Source: Ureibacillus xyleni (GTDB lineage: Bacteria > Bacillota > Bacilli > Bacillales_A > Planococcaceae). Taken from it: a stretch of 64,000 bases of DNA. A model generated the notes under the pieces. The model searched no databases. It saw only the letters and a program-made list of their open reading frames with translations, and was not told the DNA's origin. The position numbers and the translations under genes are program-made. The stretch spans positions 1 to 64,000 of the forward strand of contig NZ_OBMQ01000007.1 of NCBI RefSeq assembly GCF_900217795.1. The letters are read 5' to 3'. This document shows, piece after piece, positions 45,349 to 53,598 of the stretch. Every line of letters starts with the position of its first letter. The first letter of the stretch is position 1.

Positions 45349-45752
45349 GTACCCACCACTTTCATTGTAGGTTTACATAAAAATTCGAGTGTTATTTCGT
45401 TACTCCATTTCCTTCTCAATTCATCCACAGTGATTGAAGAAATCGAAATTGCTTCATAATAATAATTCGAATCATCGTCAAAAATGAGTTGTGACCAATT
45501 TTCAGTGGTCAACCATGTATCTAATTCTCGACCTACTTCAAATATAGATTTTCCATTCGGTATTTCGATTAAGCACTCGATAGGCAATGTAAATGGTTGT
45601 TTCGAATTATCGGACAACAAAATAACATTATCTGAATGTGGAATAGAAACGTATGAGTGCTTTCGTTCTGCTACTAATATTCGATTTGATTTAATTGATT
45701 TGATATATTTATTCTTACTATGTACACTGTTAAACGTAAACCCACTCACCAT
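45345..45752 (-). CDS. Distal tail protein (Dit N-terminal-like)
   Basis: A 135-residue protein with the N-terminal tail component pattern (GFTFNSVHSKN, LPIECLIEIPNGKSIFEVGR, LDTWLTTENWSQLIFDDD). It is short, corresponding to the ring-forming N-terminal domain of Dit only. It lies between tape measure and hub genes, overlapping both by a few bases. GGAGGTGG precedes the ATG. Confidence 0.85.
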   Translation of the reverse strand: MVSGFTFNSVHSKNKYIKSIKSNRILVAERKHSYVSIPHSDNVILLSDNSKQPFTLPIECLIEIPNGKSIFEVGRELDTWLTTENWSQLIFDDDSNYYYEAISISSITVDELRRKWSNEITLEFLCKPTMKVVGT

Positions 45753-47863
45753 CGACCACCTCCACGATTCTTAGATTGTTGTAAGTTATATAATTCTTTT
45801 GCGATTTTCTTAATGTCGGCTTCTTCACGGACTACTAAACTAGCGACATTGATGTTGATGTCTCCACCTAACATTTGTTGCGTTCTGTCGTTCGGATGCA
45901 CTTTCGCACCTGTTGGCATTTCAACTAATTCGGGACCTTTTTCTCCGACAATTGCCATACCGCCTTTGAAGTAATTCGTACCCTTCGCCAACATCGGAAT
46001 TTCAGGAATATTAATACCTTTTCCACCAACACTCGGAACCCAATCAGGTACTTTTAATTTATTGATTCCACGAATAAATTGATTAATTAAGCCAATCACA
46101 CTATTGATAGGTTTCTTGATTACATCCTTCAACCCTGACCAAATTGACGATATTTTATCCTTAATATTTTGAAAGGTTTTAACAATACCATCTCTGAAAT
46201 TATTGAATTTATTTACTGCTCCATCCACAATATTTGAGATAATATTCGACAAAAATTCTTTGATATTTGAAAACACCTGTGATGTCACTTGCTTAATTTT
46301 ATCCCAGTTATTAACTACTAATTTAACGAGTACTCCAAAGAGACCTGTTGTAAAGAATGTTAGTAGCTCATCTCCCCATTTACTAAAGAAATCCTTAATA
46401 CCATTCCACACGTTAAATGTTATATTCTTGACATTTTCATAAGCACTTGATAAAAAATCAGATATAGATGATATTACAGACATAAATACCTGCTTTATGC
46501 CTTCCCACAATGATTTGAAAAATTCACTGATAGGCTCCCAATTCTTAAATATTAATGCAGCTAATGCGATAAAACCTACAACTGCTCCAACTGCAATAGC
46601 GATTGGGGCTGAAATTGCTCCAAATGCCGTACCTAATAATGGCATAAGTGTCATTATTCCATTTATAACGGGTGCTAATAATGCAATCGCTCCTGCAATC
46701 CCTGCAATAGCACCTACTACAATTGTAATCGTTCGTGCGAGTTCGGGATTATTATTCATCCATTCGATTATACTTGCAACAAAACCCATAACTGCGGATG
46801 TTACTGGTGCTAATGTTTCGGCAAATTTACCCGTTTGTAATTCTAACTCTGCTTGCGCTAATTGATTTTCATATAAAGCACCATTCATTTCCTTATATGA
46901 ATCTAGGAATGATTTCGCACCTGTGTTTGACAAGGTTTCTAGTACAAAATCCATTTCTGTACCATTTTTCTTTGCTTTGGCTAACCCATCATTAAAAGTG
47001 TCTAAATTCATTCCACTACGTTCTAAATACTCACCAAACGAACCTATAGCTTCACCCGTTGCCAATGTTTCTTGTAACCCATCAGCTAAACCTTCGAGCT
47101 TTAACGTATCTGAAAACTGAATAGCAGCACCCGTTAAATGTTCCATTGTTTGTGCTAGTTGCGATTGATCCATATCAACGTTCGCTAAGTTATTAATCGC
47201 TTCAACCGCACTATCCATCTCACCAGTAATCGCTACAGATTCTTGTAAAATTTTATCAATCGCACCACTCGAATTATCAAACCCTGTATTCGCTAACACT
47301 GCGTTCATTTTGGCTAAATCTCCTGCGGTTTCTTGACCTGCTACCGCCAAACCACCTAATGCAGCTACACCTACTGCGGCACCGCTTGCAATACTGTCTC
47401 CGATTTCTTTACCAACTTGTTTTGCTTCTGAACCAAGTGATTTTAATTCAGACTTCATTTTATCGATTCCACTTGTATCTGCTTTTACATCAATTTTTGC
47501 TTGTACTGTATCGGCTTGCTTTTTAAATGCTTCTAACTTGCCTTGTGTGATTTCAATTTCACGCTTAAATTCTCGATAAGCAGTAGCATCAATTTCACCA
47601 TTGGCAAATTGTCGATCCACTTCTGCTTGTGCTTGTTTTAACGCATCTAATCGTGTAGATGTCTGATTAATCGCATCTTGCAATACTTCAAATTTTTGAC
47701 TAAGTAATGTCGTATTACCTTCATCAAATTTTAACGCCCTATTAATTTGACTGAGTTCTTTTGCGGTATTTGACGATGCTTTATCTACGTCTTTTAGTGC
47801 TTTTTGAAATGGCTTAGAGTCACCCTCAATAGTAAGAGTGATACCTTTGATATTTTTTGACAA
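45746..47863 (-). CDS. Phage tail tape measure protein
   Basis: A 705-residue tape measure protein of the TP901/phi13 type. It has an N-terminal coiled coil (KALKDVDKASSNTAKELSQI), a central TP901 core (AGQETAGDLAKMNAVLANTG), hydrophobic segments (ITIVVGAIAGIAGAIALLAPV, GAVVGFIALAALIF), and a C-terminal glycine-rich IPMLAKGTNYFKGGMAIVGEKGPELVEMPTG. It sets tail length and enters the membrane during DNA ejection. It starts with TTG 47863 after GGTGAG. At 705 residues the tail would be about 105 nm (rule of thumb). Confidence 0.93.
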   Translation of the reverse strand: MSKNIKGITLTIEGDSKPFQKALKDVDKASSNTAKELSQINRALKFDEGNTTLLSQKFEVLQDAINQTSTRLDALKQAQAEVDRQFANGEIDATAYREFKREIEITQGKLEAFKKQADTVQAKIDVKADTSGIDKMKSELKSLGSEAKQVGKEIGDSIASGAAVGVAALGGLAVAGQETAGDLAKMNAVLANTGFDNSSGAIDKILQESVAITGEMDSAVEAINNLANVDMDQSQLAQTMEHLTGAAIQFSDTLKLEGLADGLQETLATGEAIGSFGEYLERSGMNLDTFNDGLAKAKKNGTEMDFVLETLSNTGAKSFLDSYKEMNGALYENQLAQAELELQTGKFAETLAPVTSAVMGFVASIIEWMNNNPELARTITIVVGAIAGIAGAIALLAPVINGIMTLMPLLGTAFGAISAPIAIAVGAVVGFIALAALIFKNWEPISEFFKSLWEGIKQVFMSVISSISDFLSSAYENVKNITFNVWNGIKDFFSKWGDELLTFFTTGLFGVLVKLVVNNWDKIKQVTSQVFSNIKEFLSNIISNIVDGAVNKFNNFRDGIVKTFQNIKDKISSIWSGLKDVIKKPINSVIGLINQFIRGINKLKVPDWVPSVGGKGINIPEIPMLAKGTNYFKGGMAIVGEKGPELVEMPTGAKVHPNDRTQQMLGGDININVASLVVREEADIKKIAKELYNLQQSKNRGGGRW

Positions 47864-47884
47864 TATATCTCACCAACTTTCTTT

Positions 47885-47921
47885 AAAAAAATAAAAAGCA
47901 CCTACTAATTTAGTAAGTGCT
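47885..47921 (-). terminator. Intrinsic terminator between chaperone and tape-measure genes
   Basis: On the minus strand AGCACTTACT-AAATT-AGTAGGTGCT is followed by TTTTTATTTTTTT. It overlaps the end of the chaperone extension and precedes the tape measure gene. Confidence 0.85.
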
Positions 47922-48155
47922 AGGATAAAAATGCATCAATATCAGATTGTGTAGCCATTCTTGCTTTCGGTTCTTTTTCTTCATGTAAATCAATATAAGC
48001 ATCAATATAATCAATGCAATCACCATAAGACATTTCTTCTAAATCGTTTGTTGTCAATTTACACTTGTAACACAGTGCAATAAATTCTTCAGTGGTAGGT
48101 AAATCATCCTCTGATAATGGCGTACTTGATATTGATGCACTATTTACTTTTTTTG
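47920..48155 (-). CDS. Frameshift extension of the tail assembly chaperone (GT-like)
   Basis: This open frame lacks its own credible start. It is entered from the chaperone gene by a -1 shift at A AAA AAG (48153-48147), two codons before that gene's stop. The fusion reads ...DSSQKK then VNSASISSTPLSEDDLPTTEEFI, giving a 192-residue protein over 47920-48497. This is the gpG/gpGT arrangement of lambda and most siphophages, placed as expected between the major tail and tape measure genes. The C-terminal part is acidic. Confidence 0.8.
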
Positions 48156-48497
48156 TGATGAGTCTAACATAACCGTTAATAATTCCAATACCACTGGTAA
48201 TGTATCTGATAGTGGAATCGACACAAATTGTTCTTCCCATTCCAATGGAGATGGAATTGTTTTATCTGCTGTTTTTGCAAATAGCCATAACAAGTCACTA
48301 AAGAGTTCAAAATCAATTTGTGCTATTGTCTCATCATCTGCTTTTAATTCACCGTTCACTATGTATTGATCTAACTTCTTCAATCGAAATATGTCGGCAA
48401 TAAAGTCTCGTCTAAATTGCATTTTGTATCTACGTAAACAAGATGCATTTACTTTTAAAGATACTTCCTTCCCATCAATAATCACTACTTTTTCCAT
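48144..48497 (-). CDS. Tail assembly chaperone (gpG-like)
   Basis: A 117-residue protein from MEKVVIIDGKEVSLKVNASC to SSQKK. It contains the chaperone pattern RRYKMQFRRDFIADIF and LFSDLLWLFAKTAD. It binds the tape measure during tail assembly. It lies 5 nt after the major tail gene and ends at a slippery A AAA AAG that gives the longer frameshift product. AATG-type spacing and a GGAG ribosome site precede it. Confidence 0.88.
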   Translation of the reverse strand: MEKVVIIDGKEVSLKVNASCLRRYKMQFRRDFIADIFRLKKLDQYIVNGELKADDETIAQIDFELFSDLLWLFAKTADKTIPSPLEWEEQFVSIPLSDTLPVVLELLTVMLDSSQKK

Positions 48498-48501
48498 TTG
48501 A

Positions 48502-49065
48502 TTACGCTCCTGCTACTGTTTTTTCATGAATTGTTGTATTCCAAGCATCGTATACAGTTGCATCTACTTCAACACTTGTTTGTGCTTTAATCATGTAATC
48601 AGTTGGACGAGGACGAGCATTAAATGTTAATTGACTTGTTTGCGGTTCTACTGTAGCAGATTTTGTTTGTGAAGCAATTGTAGGACGAGTAGCAGTACAG
48701 TAATATAAAACTGCTCTACGTGCTTTAACATCACCGTTAATTTCAAATGTTAATGCAAACTTTTTACTTTTTGCTTCAGATGATTCATATAGAACTCCAT
48801 TTGACAATTCTTCACCTAGTACGTCAACTAGAAACGATTCAGGTAAATCAGCAATTTCTAATTCCCCATCATAACCGTTGTTGATTTCTGCTGACCAGTA
48901 GGTAATATCGTCTGCATGAAACTCTGTTAATTCGCCATTAGGTGCAATTGAAATACTAACACCACCTGCTAATGGCTTAGGTGTATCATATGTAATATTT
49001 CCTGCCGTTTCTGTAATCACTGCATAGTGTACATTTTTCAATCCATACTTAATTTTATTTGACAT
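48502..49065 (-). CDS. Major tail protein (phi13-type)
   Basis: A 187-residue tail-tube protein resembling the phi13 family (KYGLKNVHYAVITE, KPLAGGVSISIAPNGELTEFHADD, NGYDGELEIADLPESF, LYYCTATRP). It polymerises into the siphophage tail tube. The start shares its final base with the upstream tail terminator gene. Confidence 0.92.
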   Translation of the reverse strand: MSNKIKYGLKNVHYAVITETAGNITYDTPKPLAGGVSISIAPNGELTEFHADDITYWSAEINNGYDGELEIADLPESFLVDVLGEELSNGVLYESSEAKSKKFALTFEINGDVKARRAVLYYCTATRPTIASQTKSATVEPQTSQLTFNARPRPTDYMIKAQTSVEVDATVYDAWNTTIHEKTVAGA

Positions 49066-49376
49066 TATAAAGTCACCTCATATGTTATTTTGTAAATTTT
49101 TTCTTCATTGATAAAAACACTCGAATAATCAAAAGGTAACTCATTGTCTTTCAACAACTGTTTCAATTGATTTTCGAGTGTTATATCTTTCTTTTTTGTA
49201 TAAAGTTCAATGTCTACATTCGTAAACTCTTGATATGTAGTATTATCTGCATTAAAATTATCGCTTCCTGTGACCAAGTAACAAATGAATGGAGGAGTTT
49301 GAGGATCATTAAAATGAGAGTATGTGACAGGAATATTTAATGTTTCTAATGCTTGTGCTAATTCTTGTAATATCAT
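49065..49376 (-). CDS. Tail terminator / neck protein (gpU-like position)
   Basis: A 103-residue protein with the pattern VTYSHFNDPQTPPFICYLVTGSDNF and YTKKKDITLENQLKQLL. This is a common Firmicutes phage family that caps the tail tube at its head end. It overlaps the HK97 gp10-like gene by 4 nt and the major tail gene by one base. Confidence 0.78.
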   Translation of the reverse strand: MILQELAQALETLNIPVTYSHFNDPQTPPFICYLVTGSDNFNADNTTYQEFTNVDIELYTKKKDITLENQLKQLLKDNELPFDYSSVFINEEKIYKITYEVTL

Positions 49377-49735
49377 TGTCTGATTACCTCCTCAACCTTC
49401 CTTGCAAATTCATCAATCATTTGTTTTTCCACTGGTGCAATATGTGGTTGTCCTTCTACTCGACCTGTACCATTAGCTTTAACGTGAGATTTTTCAAGTA
49501 GATGAGTCAATTGATAATCGGTTTTATTATGTACAATCCATTTACCATTCACCTTTTTAGCTCTCCAACCTTTAGCATAAGAGCCTGTCAATTTCGGTGA
49601 ATTAAGTTTAAGTTTCTTTACTCCATCTTTTGCAACTTGTTCAGCGACCACTTCTATTTCTTCTGCTACTTCTTCCACATATTCCGCTAACTGTTTGTTA
49701 ATTTCTCTCGCTAAGTCACTGATATTAATTGCCAC
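49373..49735 (-). CDS. HK97 gp10-like head-tail protein
   Basis: A 120-residue basic helical protein of the HK97 gp10 family: long N-terminal helix with KQLAEYVEEVAEEIEVVAEQ, then SPKLTGSYAKGWRAKKVNG and the conserved LLEKSHVKANGTGRVEGQPHIAPV. It joins head and tail. It overlaps both neighbours by a few bases. Confidence 0.9.
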   Translation of the reverse strand: MAINISDLAREINKQLAEYVEEVAEEIEVVAEQVAKDGVKKLKLNSPKLTGSYAKGWRAKKVNGKWIVHNKTDYQLTHLLEKSHVKANGTGRVEGQPHIAPVEKQMIDEFARKVEEVIRQ

Positions 49736-50024
49736 CGACTCTCACCTCACAATATAATTCAATATTCTCGCCTTTCTCGTAAGTACGATAGATTAAATAA
49801 GTTTTATTGTTGTAGATGAGTTCTTTTTCATTGTCATAATCACTAACACGGATTACAAACTGATATTCAGGTTTAATTCCTGTTTGACCTGCGTTAAAAA
49901 ATTCTGATTGGGCAATACTTTTTTTATTTGCAAATACTTCTCGATTAGATTTCACTTCAATTTCCTGCAATAAATCATCTTTTGTAATGGTCACATTAAC
50001 TAGCGAAATCACATCTTTAAACAT
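49725..50024 (-). CDS. Head closure protein (SPP1 gp16-like)
   Basis: A protein of about 99 residues typical of the phage head-tail adaptor family (SNREVFANKKSIAQSEFFNAG, EYQFVIRVSDYDNEKELIYN, YLIYRTYEKGENIELYC). It closes the portal channel after packaging. ATG 50024 is preferred; GTG 50039 and GTG 50030 are in-frame alternatives. Confidence 0.82.
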   Translation of the reverse strand: MFKDVISLVNVTITKDDLLQEIEVKSNREVFANKKSIAQSEFFNAGQTGIKPEYQFVIRVSDYDNEKELIYNNKTYLIYRTYEKGENIELYCEVRVGGN

Positions 50025-50286
50025 CGTCACTGTAATCACCTGCTAATGATAAGTGATTTTTTAACGAATCATAGGAACGTCCATATTTCTCACTATCCGC
50101 ATTCTCTAAGCCAAAATGGGATTTACAATATGTAATGACTGCACGTAAAATTAGCGGATCATCATTAGTAAAATTAATGACACCACTTAAAAATAAATCT
50201 GCTAATGCACCATCAATTAAATCTTGTATCTCATCATCAAATGCATTATTACTAATCCGTAATGCTTTCTTGACTTTTTGTAGCAT
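50017..50286 (-). CDS. Head-tail connector protein (gp6/QLRG-like)
   Basis: An 89-residue helical protein with the connector pattern KKALRISNNAFDDEIQDLIDGALADLFLSGV and AVITYCKSHFGLEN. It attaches below the portal. ATG 50286 is chosen with GAGTGA upstream. It overlaps the preceding small gene and the following closure gene. Confidence 0.85.
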   Translation of the reverse strand: MLQKVKKALRISNNAFDDEIQDLIDGALADLFLSGVINFTNDDPLILRAVITYCKSHFGLENADSEKYGRSYDSLKNHLSLAGDYSDDV

Positions 50287-50482
50287 TATTATCACTCGCT
50301 TTCTTTTTACGTGTAGCTTTCTTTGGTTTTGTTAATGTCTCCACTTCCTCATTTACTTGAATAATTCCAAGTTGTTGCAGTAATATTACTCGTTCATAAT
50401 CATCACAAATATAAAAAGAATCAGGCATGTAATACACGCCCGACTCCTTATCACAAAAATATTTAATTACTTTATGTTTCAT
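50252..50482 (-). CDS. Small basic protein in the head module, unknown
   Basis: A 76-residue protein with an N-terminal globular portion (HKVIKYFCDKESGVYYMPDS, YERVILLQQLGIIQV) and a Lys-rich tail (TKPKKATRKKKASDNNATKS). Similar short genes often lie between the capsid and connector genes; their role is unclear. ATG 50482 is chosen because AGGTGAT lies upstream. Confidence 0.7.
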   Translation of the reverse strand: MKHKVIKYFCDKESGVYYMPDSFYICDDYERVILLQQLGIIQVNEEVETLTKPKKATRKKKASDNNATKSQESITD

Positions 50483-50495
50483 AGGTATCACCTAA

Positions 50496-51689
50496 TTAAA
50501 CTTGTGGAGCTAAGATTGAGAATGCTTTCTCATGCGTTACATTACCGTCAACAATTGTGTATGCTGAGAATCCTGTTTTACGTGCTTTTAAATCACGCTC
50601 AGATTCAACGCCAATTGATTGATTAGTATTTACTGCATAACCTTTTGCATTACCAATGATAATTGTACCGTCTGGAATAGCCGAATCCACTTTAACAGGG
50701 AATCCTAACGCACGACCTACTCCACCTGTCACTACGTCACTAATGAATAACGGTCTTCCATTCCCATCTACAACATTACCCAAAACATTCCACACAGTTG
50801 AGTTAGATGCATAAATCGCTGTACCTGTAATATGTTTAGCACCAATTTTAGATACCGCATTTGTTAAGTCACTATAAACTAATCCTGCCGTCGCATCGTA
50901 AGTAGATTGTTGAGAAGTCACACCTGCTAATGCTGTTAATACTCCTGTCATCTCTTTTACTCCATTACCGCTAATGGATTGTCTTCCAAGTTCTGTACCC
51001 ACACGCTCAACAATTTCACCTTTTAAGTACTCAAGAAATGCAGGAATTGACATAGCATCTAATTTAAATGATACCTCAATGTACTTAGATACTTCTTTCG
51101 CACCTAATTGAACTTCAATAAATGTGTTTACTTCTGTTTCAGTCGCTTCTGATTCTAAATAGCTTTTTGCATCACCTGATACAATTGCTGAATGTTTCGG
51201 TAAAGATAGGAAGCCTTTTACTTGTAATTTTTTCGCATCAGCATAGAAAGGTGATTGTGCTTCAATTTCTGTAATGATTTCATTTAAAGTTGTTGTTGGA
51301 ATTACTACACCTGTATTTGCAGTTGTATGATTATTCATCTCTACAAATACTGCATTTTCTTGAGTTGTTAGTTCTTGCCCCATGAATGTTTTCGCAAATG
51401 CATTAACATATAAAGTTTCATTGCTCATTTCTTGTACGTTTTCTAATTTTGTCATAACTGTTAGGTCTCCTTTGTTTTCAATCGATTTATTTTCTAATTC
51501 AAATGTTTGAGTTTGTTCTTTTAAAGCATTTAAGTTAGCCATTTCTAATTTAACTGCTTCAAATTGCGCATCTAATGATTCAATTTTTTTCATTTTCGCT
51601 TGAGCATCTTCTAATAATCCTGCATTGATTAATTCCTCTGATTCCTGTACTAATGCGTTACGTTGTTCTGTATAATTTTCAAATGTCAT
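50496..51689 (-). CDS. HK97-family major capsid protein
   Basis: A 397-residue capsid precursor. Residues 1-80 form a charged helical scaffolding/delta region (RNALVQESEELINAGLLEDA). After that come the HK97 fold segments TTTLNEIITEIEAQSPFYADA, VSFKLDAMSIPAFLEYLKGEI and GNGRPLFISDVVTGG. The delta region is probably removed by the ClpP-like protease encoded upstream. GGAG precedes the ATG. Confidence 0.93.
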   Translation of the reverse strand: MTFENYTEQRNALVQESEELINAGLLEDAQAKMKKIESLDAQFEAVKLEMANLNALKEQTQTFELENKSIENKGDLTVMTKLENVQEMSNETLYVNAFAKTFMGQELTTQENAVFVEMNNHTTANTGVVIPTTTLNEIITEIEAQSPFYADAKKLQVKGFLSLPKHSAIVSGDAKSYLESEATETEVNTFIEVQLGAKEVSKYIEVSFKLDAMSIPAFLEYLKGEIVERVGTELGRQSISGNGVKEMTGVLTALAGVTSQQSTYDATAGLVYSDLTNAVSKIGAKHITGTAIYASNSTVWNVLGNVVDGNGRPLFISDVVTGGVGRALGFPVKVDSAIPDGTIIIGNAKGYAVNTNQSIGVESERDLKARKTGFSAYTIVDGNVTHEKAFSILAPQV

Positions 51690-51691
51690 GA

Positions 51692-52390
51692 TTATTTAAT
51701 CTCCTTTAATTTTAATAGTTGTAGTTGTGCCTGTAATTTTGGCAATAAAAAATCCACTTCATTTGATTGAAGTGAATCTACTTTATTTTTATTAAATTGT
51801 TCAATTAACTTTTCAGGTAACATTGCTACTTGATATGTACTGGCTACTAACTGTAGATTGGATTGTTGTTTATCACTAAACATAATTTCATCAATAAAAC
51901 CTAATTCCAATGCCTTTTGTGGACTCAACCAAGTTTCGTTATTCATCATTTTTAATATCTCATCATGTGATAAACCTGTTTTAATAGTGTAGGCATTCGC
52001 AATTGTTTCATTCGCATTCTTTAATACTTCTGCTGTATGTTCCATTGTTCGATAATCACCTTGATTTTGAACACTAACATTATGTATCATCATTTGGGCA
52101 GTTGGTGACATTAATACTTTATCTCCAGCCATTGCAATAATTGAAGCTGAAGAACCTGCAAATGATGGAATTTTAGTTATCACTTCTCCATTATGTTCTT
52201 TAAGTGCTGTGTAAATTTCACTGCCCGAAAAGACGTTTCCACCACCTGAATTAATGACTATCTCTACATCTTCTCCACTATTTAATTGACCAATGACATC
52301 ATTTGGACAAGTAGATTCTACCTCATAAAAGTCATATGCTTGTTTATGGTCATTACTAATAATTACACCTTTAATATCAATCTTTTTCAT
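51692..52390 (-). CDS. ClpP-like prohead maturation protease
   Basis: A 232-residue S14/ClpP-fold serine protease that trims the capsid scaffold. Active-site parts are VINSGGGNVFSGSEIYTAL, the nucleophile Ser in SFAGSSASIIAMAG, and the His in QMMIHNVSV. It is encoded between portal and capsid as in HK97-like heads. GGAGG precedes the ATG. Confidence 0.93.
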   Translation of the reverse strand: MKKIDIKGVIISNDHKQAYDFYEVESTCPNDVIGQLNSGEDVEIVINSGGGNVFSGSEIYTALKEHNGEVITKIPSFAGSSASIIAMAGDKVLMSPTAQMMIHNVSVQNQGDYRTMEHTAEVLKNANETIANAYTIKTGLSHDEILKMMNNETWLSPQKALELGFIDEIMFSDKQQSNLQLVASTYQVAMLPEKLIEQFNKNKVDSLQSNEVDFLLPKLQAQLQLLKLKEIK

Positions 52391-52404
52391 TTATTCACCT
52401 CCAA

Positions 52405-53583
52405 TCAAGTAGCTTCTTTTGTTTGTTCAGATTGTTTTGCAGTATCTAAACGTAATAAATATTCATCACCATGCTCAACTGGATGCATATTTAAAATCAA
52501 TCTAACCTCATTCGGATTCATAACTCCACGGTCTAACATTTGAACAAGTTGTAATTTTGTGGACATACTCGCAAATGATAGGTTTGAACCTTCAAATACT
52601 ACCTTGTTACCAAATGAACGTTCTTTACGTGTAAATAATTTGCGTGTAAATTCATTTGAAAGTTGAATAATAATTGGTTCTACACTTGATTCATAGAAAG
52701 AAATCCATTCATTTTCACTATATGATGATTGGATAATCTTTTCGTTCACATTAAAGAATGAGTAAATACGATTTGTTGTCTCTTTCATCTGATCCGCATT
52801 TGGCATAAATGATTTCGGTTCAACTCGCTGTGCATCAACCTTGTTATCTACTGAAGCTGCACCTGCTAAATCGCTATCCATATTTAAGAATGAATCAACA
52901 AATTCCTTTGTACTTTTCTTCAAGTCTTCAGGTTTTAAGTTGGCATTGTATTTAAGTAGCCATTGGACAACATTACTATTTTTAATAGCCTTGATGATTC
53001 CATTATCAATCGTATGTACAACTTCCATCATCGTCTTGAGTGCTTCAAAATTACTATCCCCGAATATTTCATTCTCATTGAAATCTTGTCTCAAATGGAT
53101 AATATCTTTATAAGCAAAGACAACACGTTTACCATTTTTCAAAGTAAACCTTAAAAATAATTCACCTATTCCATTTCGTAACGCCTCTACATTACTAGCA
53201 GTAATCGGATATAAACCAATTGGATAACCGTATTCATCACGATTAATGTAAATAAATGCATTATTATTTAACTCTAAATGGCTTACTGCTTTTTCTAATA
53301 ATTGTTGCATTGACATTAATTCATTCGGTTCTTCTAATAAAAATTTCATGTACGGTTCAGGATTTACTTTTAGTCCTGTCTTATCTTCTCGGATATGTTT
53401 TGCCATTGTTTTAGATACCGCTTTTGCTTTAACACGAATAATGGATCGGATTAAATCACTTTGATAGATGTTTCCATTCCACATAAAAAAGCCATTATTG
53501 TCGTCTGTTATCATTTGATACTTTGAGACAGTAACCGCTTTTTGTTCTTCTTTATTTGATTTCCATAAATCGCTGAGTTTCAA
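52405..53583 (-). CDS. HK97-family portal protein
   Basis: A 392-residue portal that forms the dodecameric DNA entry ring. Family elements are QSDLIRSIIRVKAKAVSKTM, LLEEPNELMSMQQLLEKAVSHLELNNNAFIYINRD, IIHLRQDFNENEIFGDS and IIIQLSNEFTRKLFT. AAGGGGTGAG precedes the ATG. It lies between terminase and protease in the standard order. Confidence 0.94.
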   Translation of the reverse strand: MKLSDLWKSNKEEQKAVTVSKYQMITDDNNGFFMWNGNIYQSDLIRSIIRVKAKAVSKTMAKHIREDKTGLKVNPEPYMKFLLEEPNELMSMQQLLEKAVSHLELNNNAFIYINRDEYGYPIGLYPITASNVEALRNGIGELFLRFTLKNGKRVVFAYKDIIHLRQDFNENEIFGDSNFEALKTMMEVVHTIDNGIIKAIKNSNVVQWLLKYNANLKPEDLKKSTKEFVDSFLNMDSDLAGAASVDNKVDAQRVEPKSFMPNADQMKETTNRIYSFFNVNEKIIQSSYSENEWISFYESSVEPIIIQLSNEFTRKLFTRKERSFGNKVVFEGSNLSFASMSTKLQLVQMLDRGVMNPNEVRLILNMHPVEHGDEYLLRLDTAKQSEQTKEAT

Positions 53584-53598
53584 TTTCTCACCCCTTTC

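Noticed and set aside
48156..48240. ATG/GTG start for a separate 106-residue chaperone gene
   Set aside because: The upstream part overlaps the chaperone coding region in another frame and has no ribosome site; entry by -1 frameshift is the better reading.
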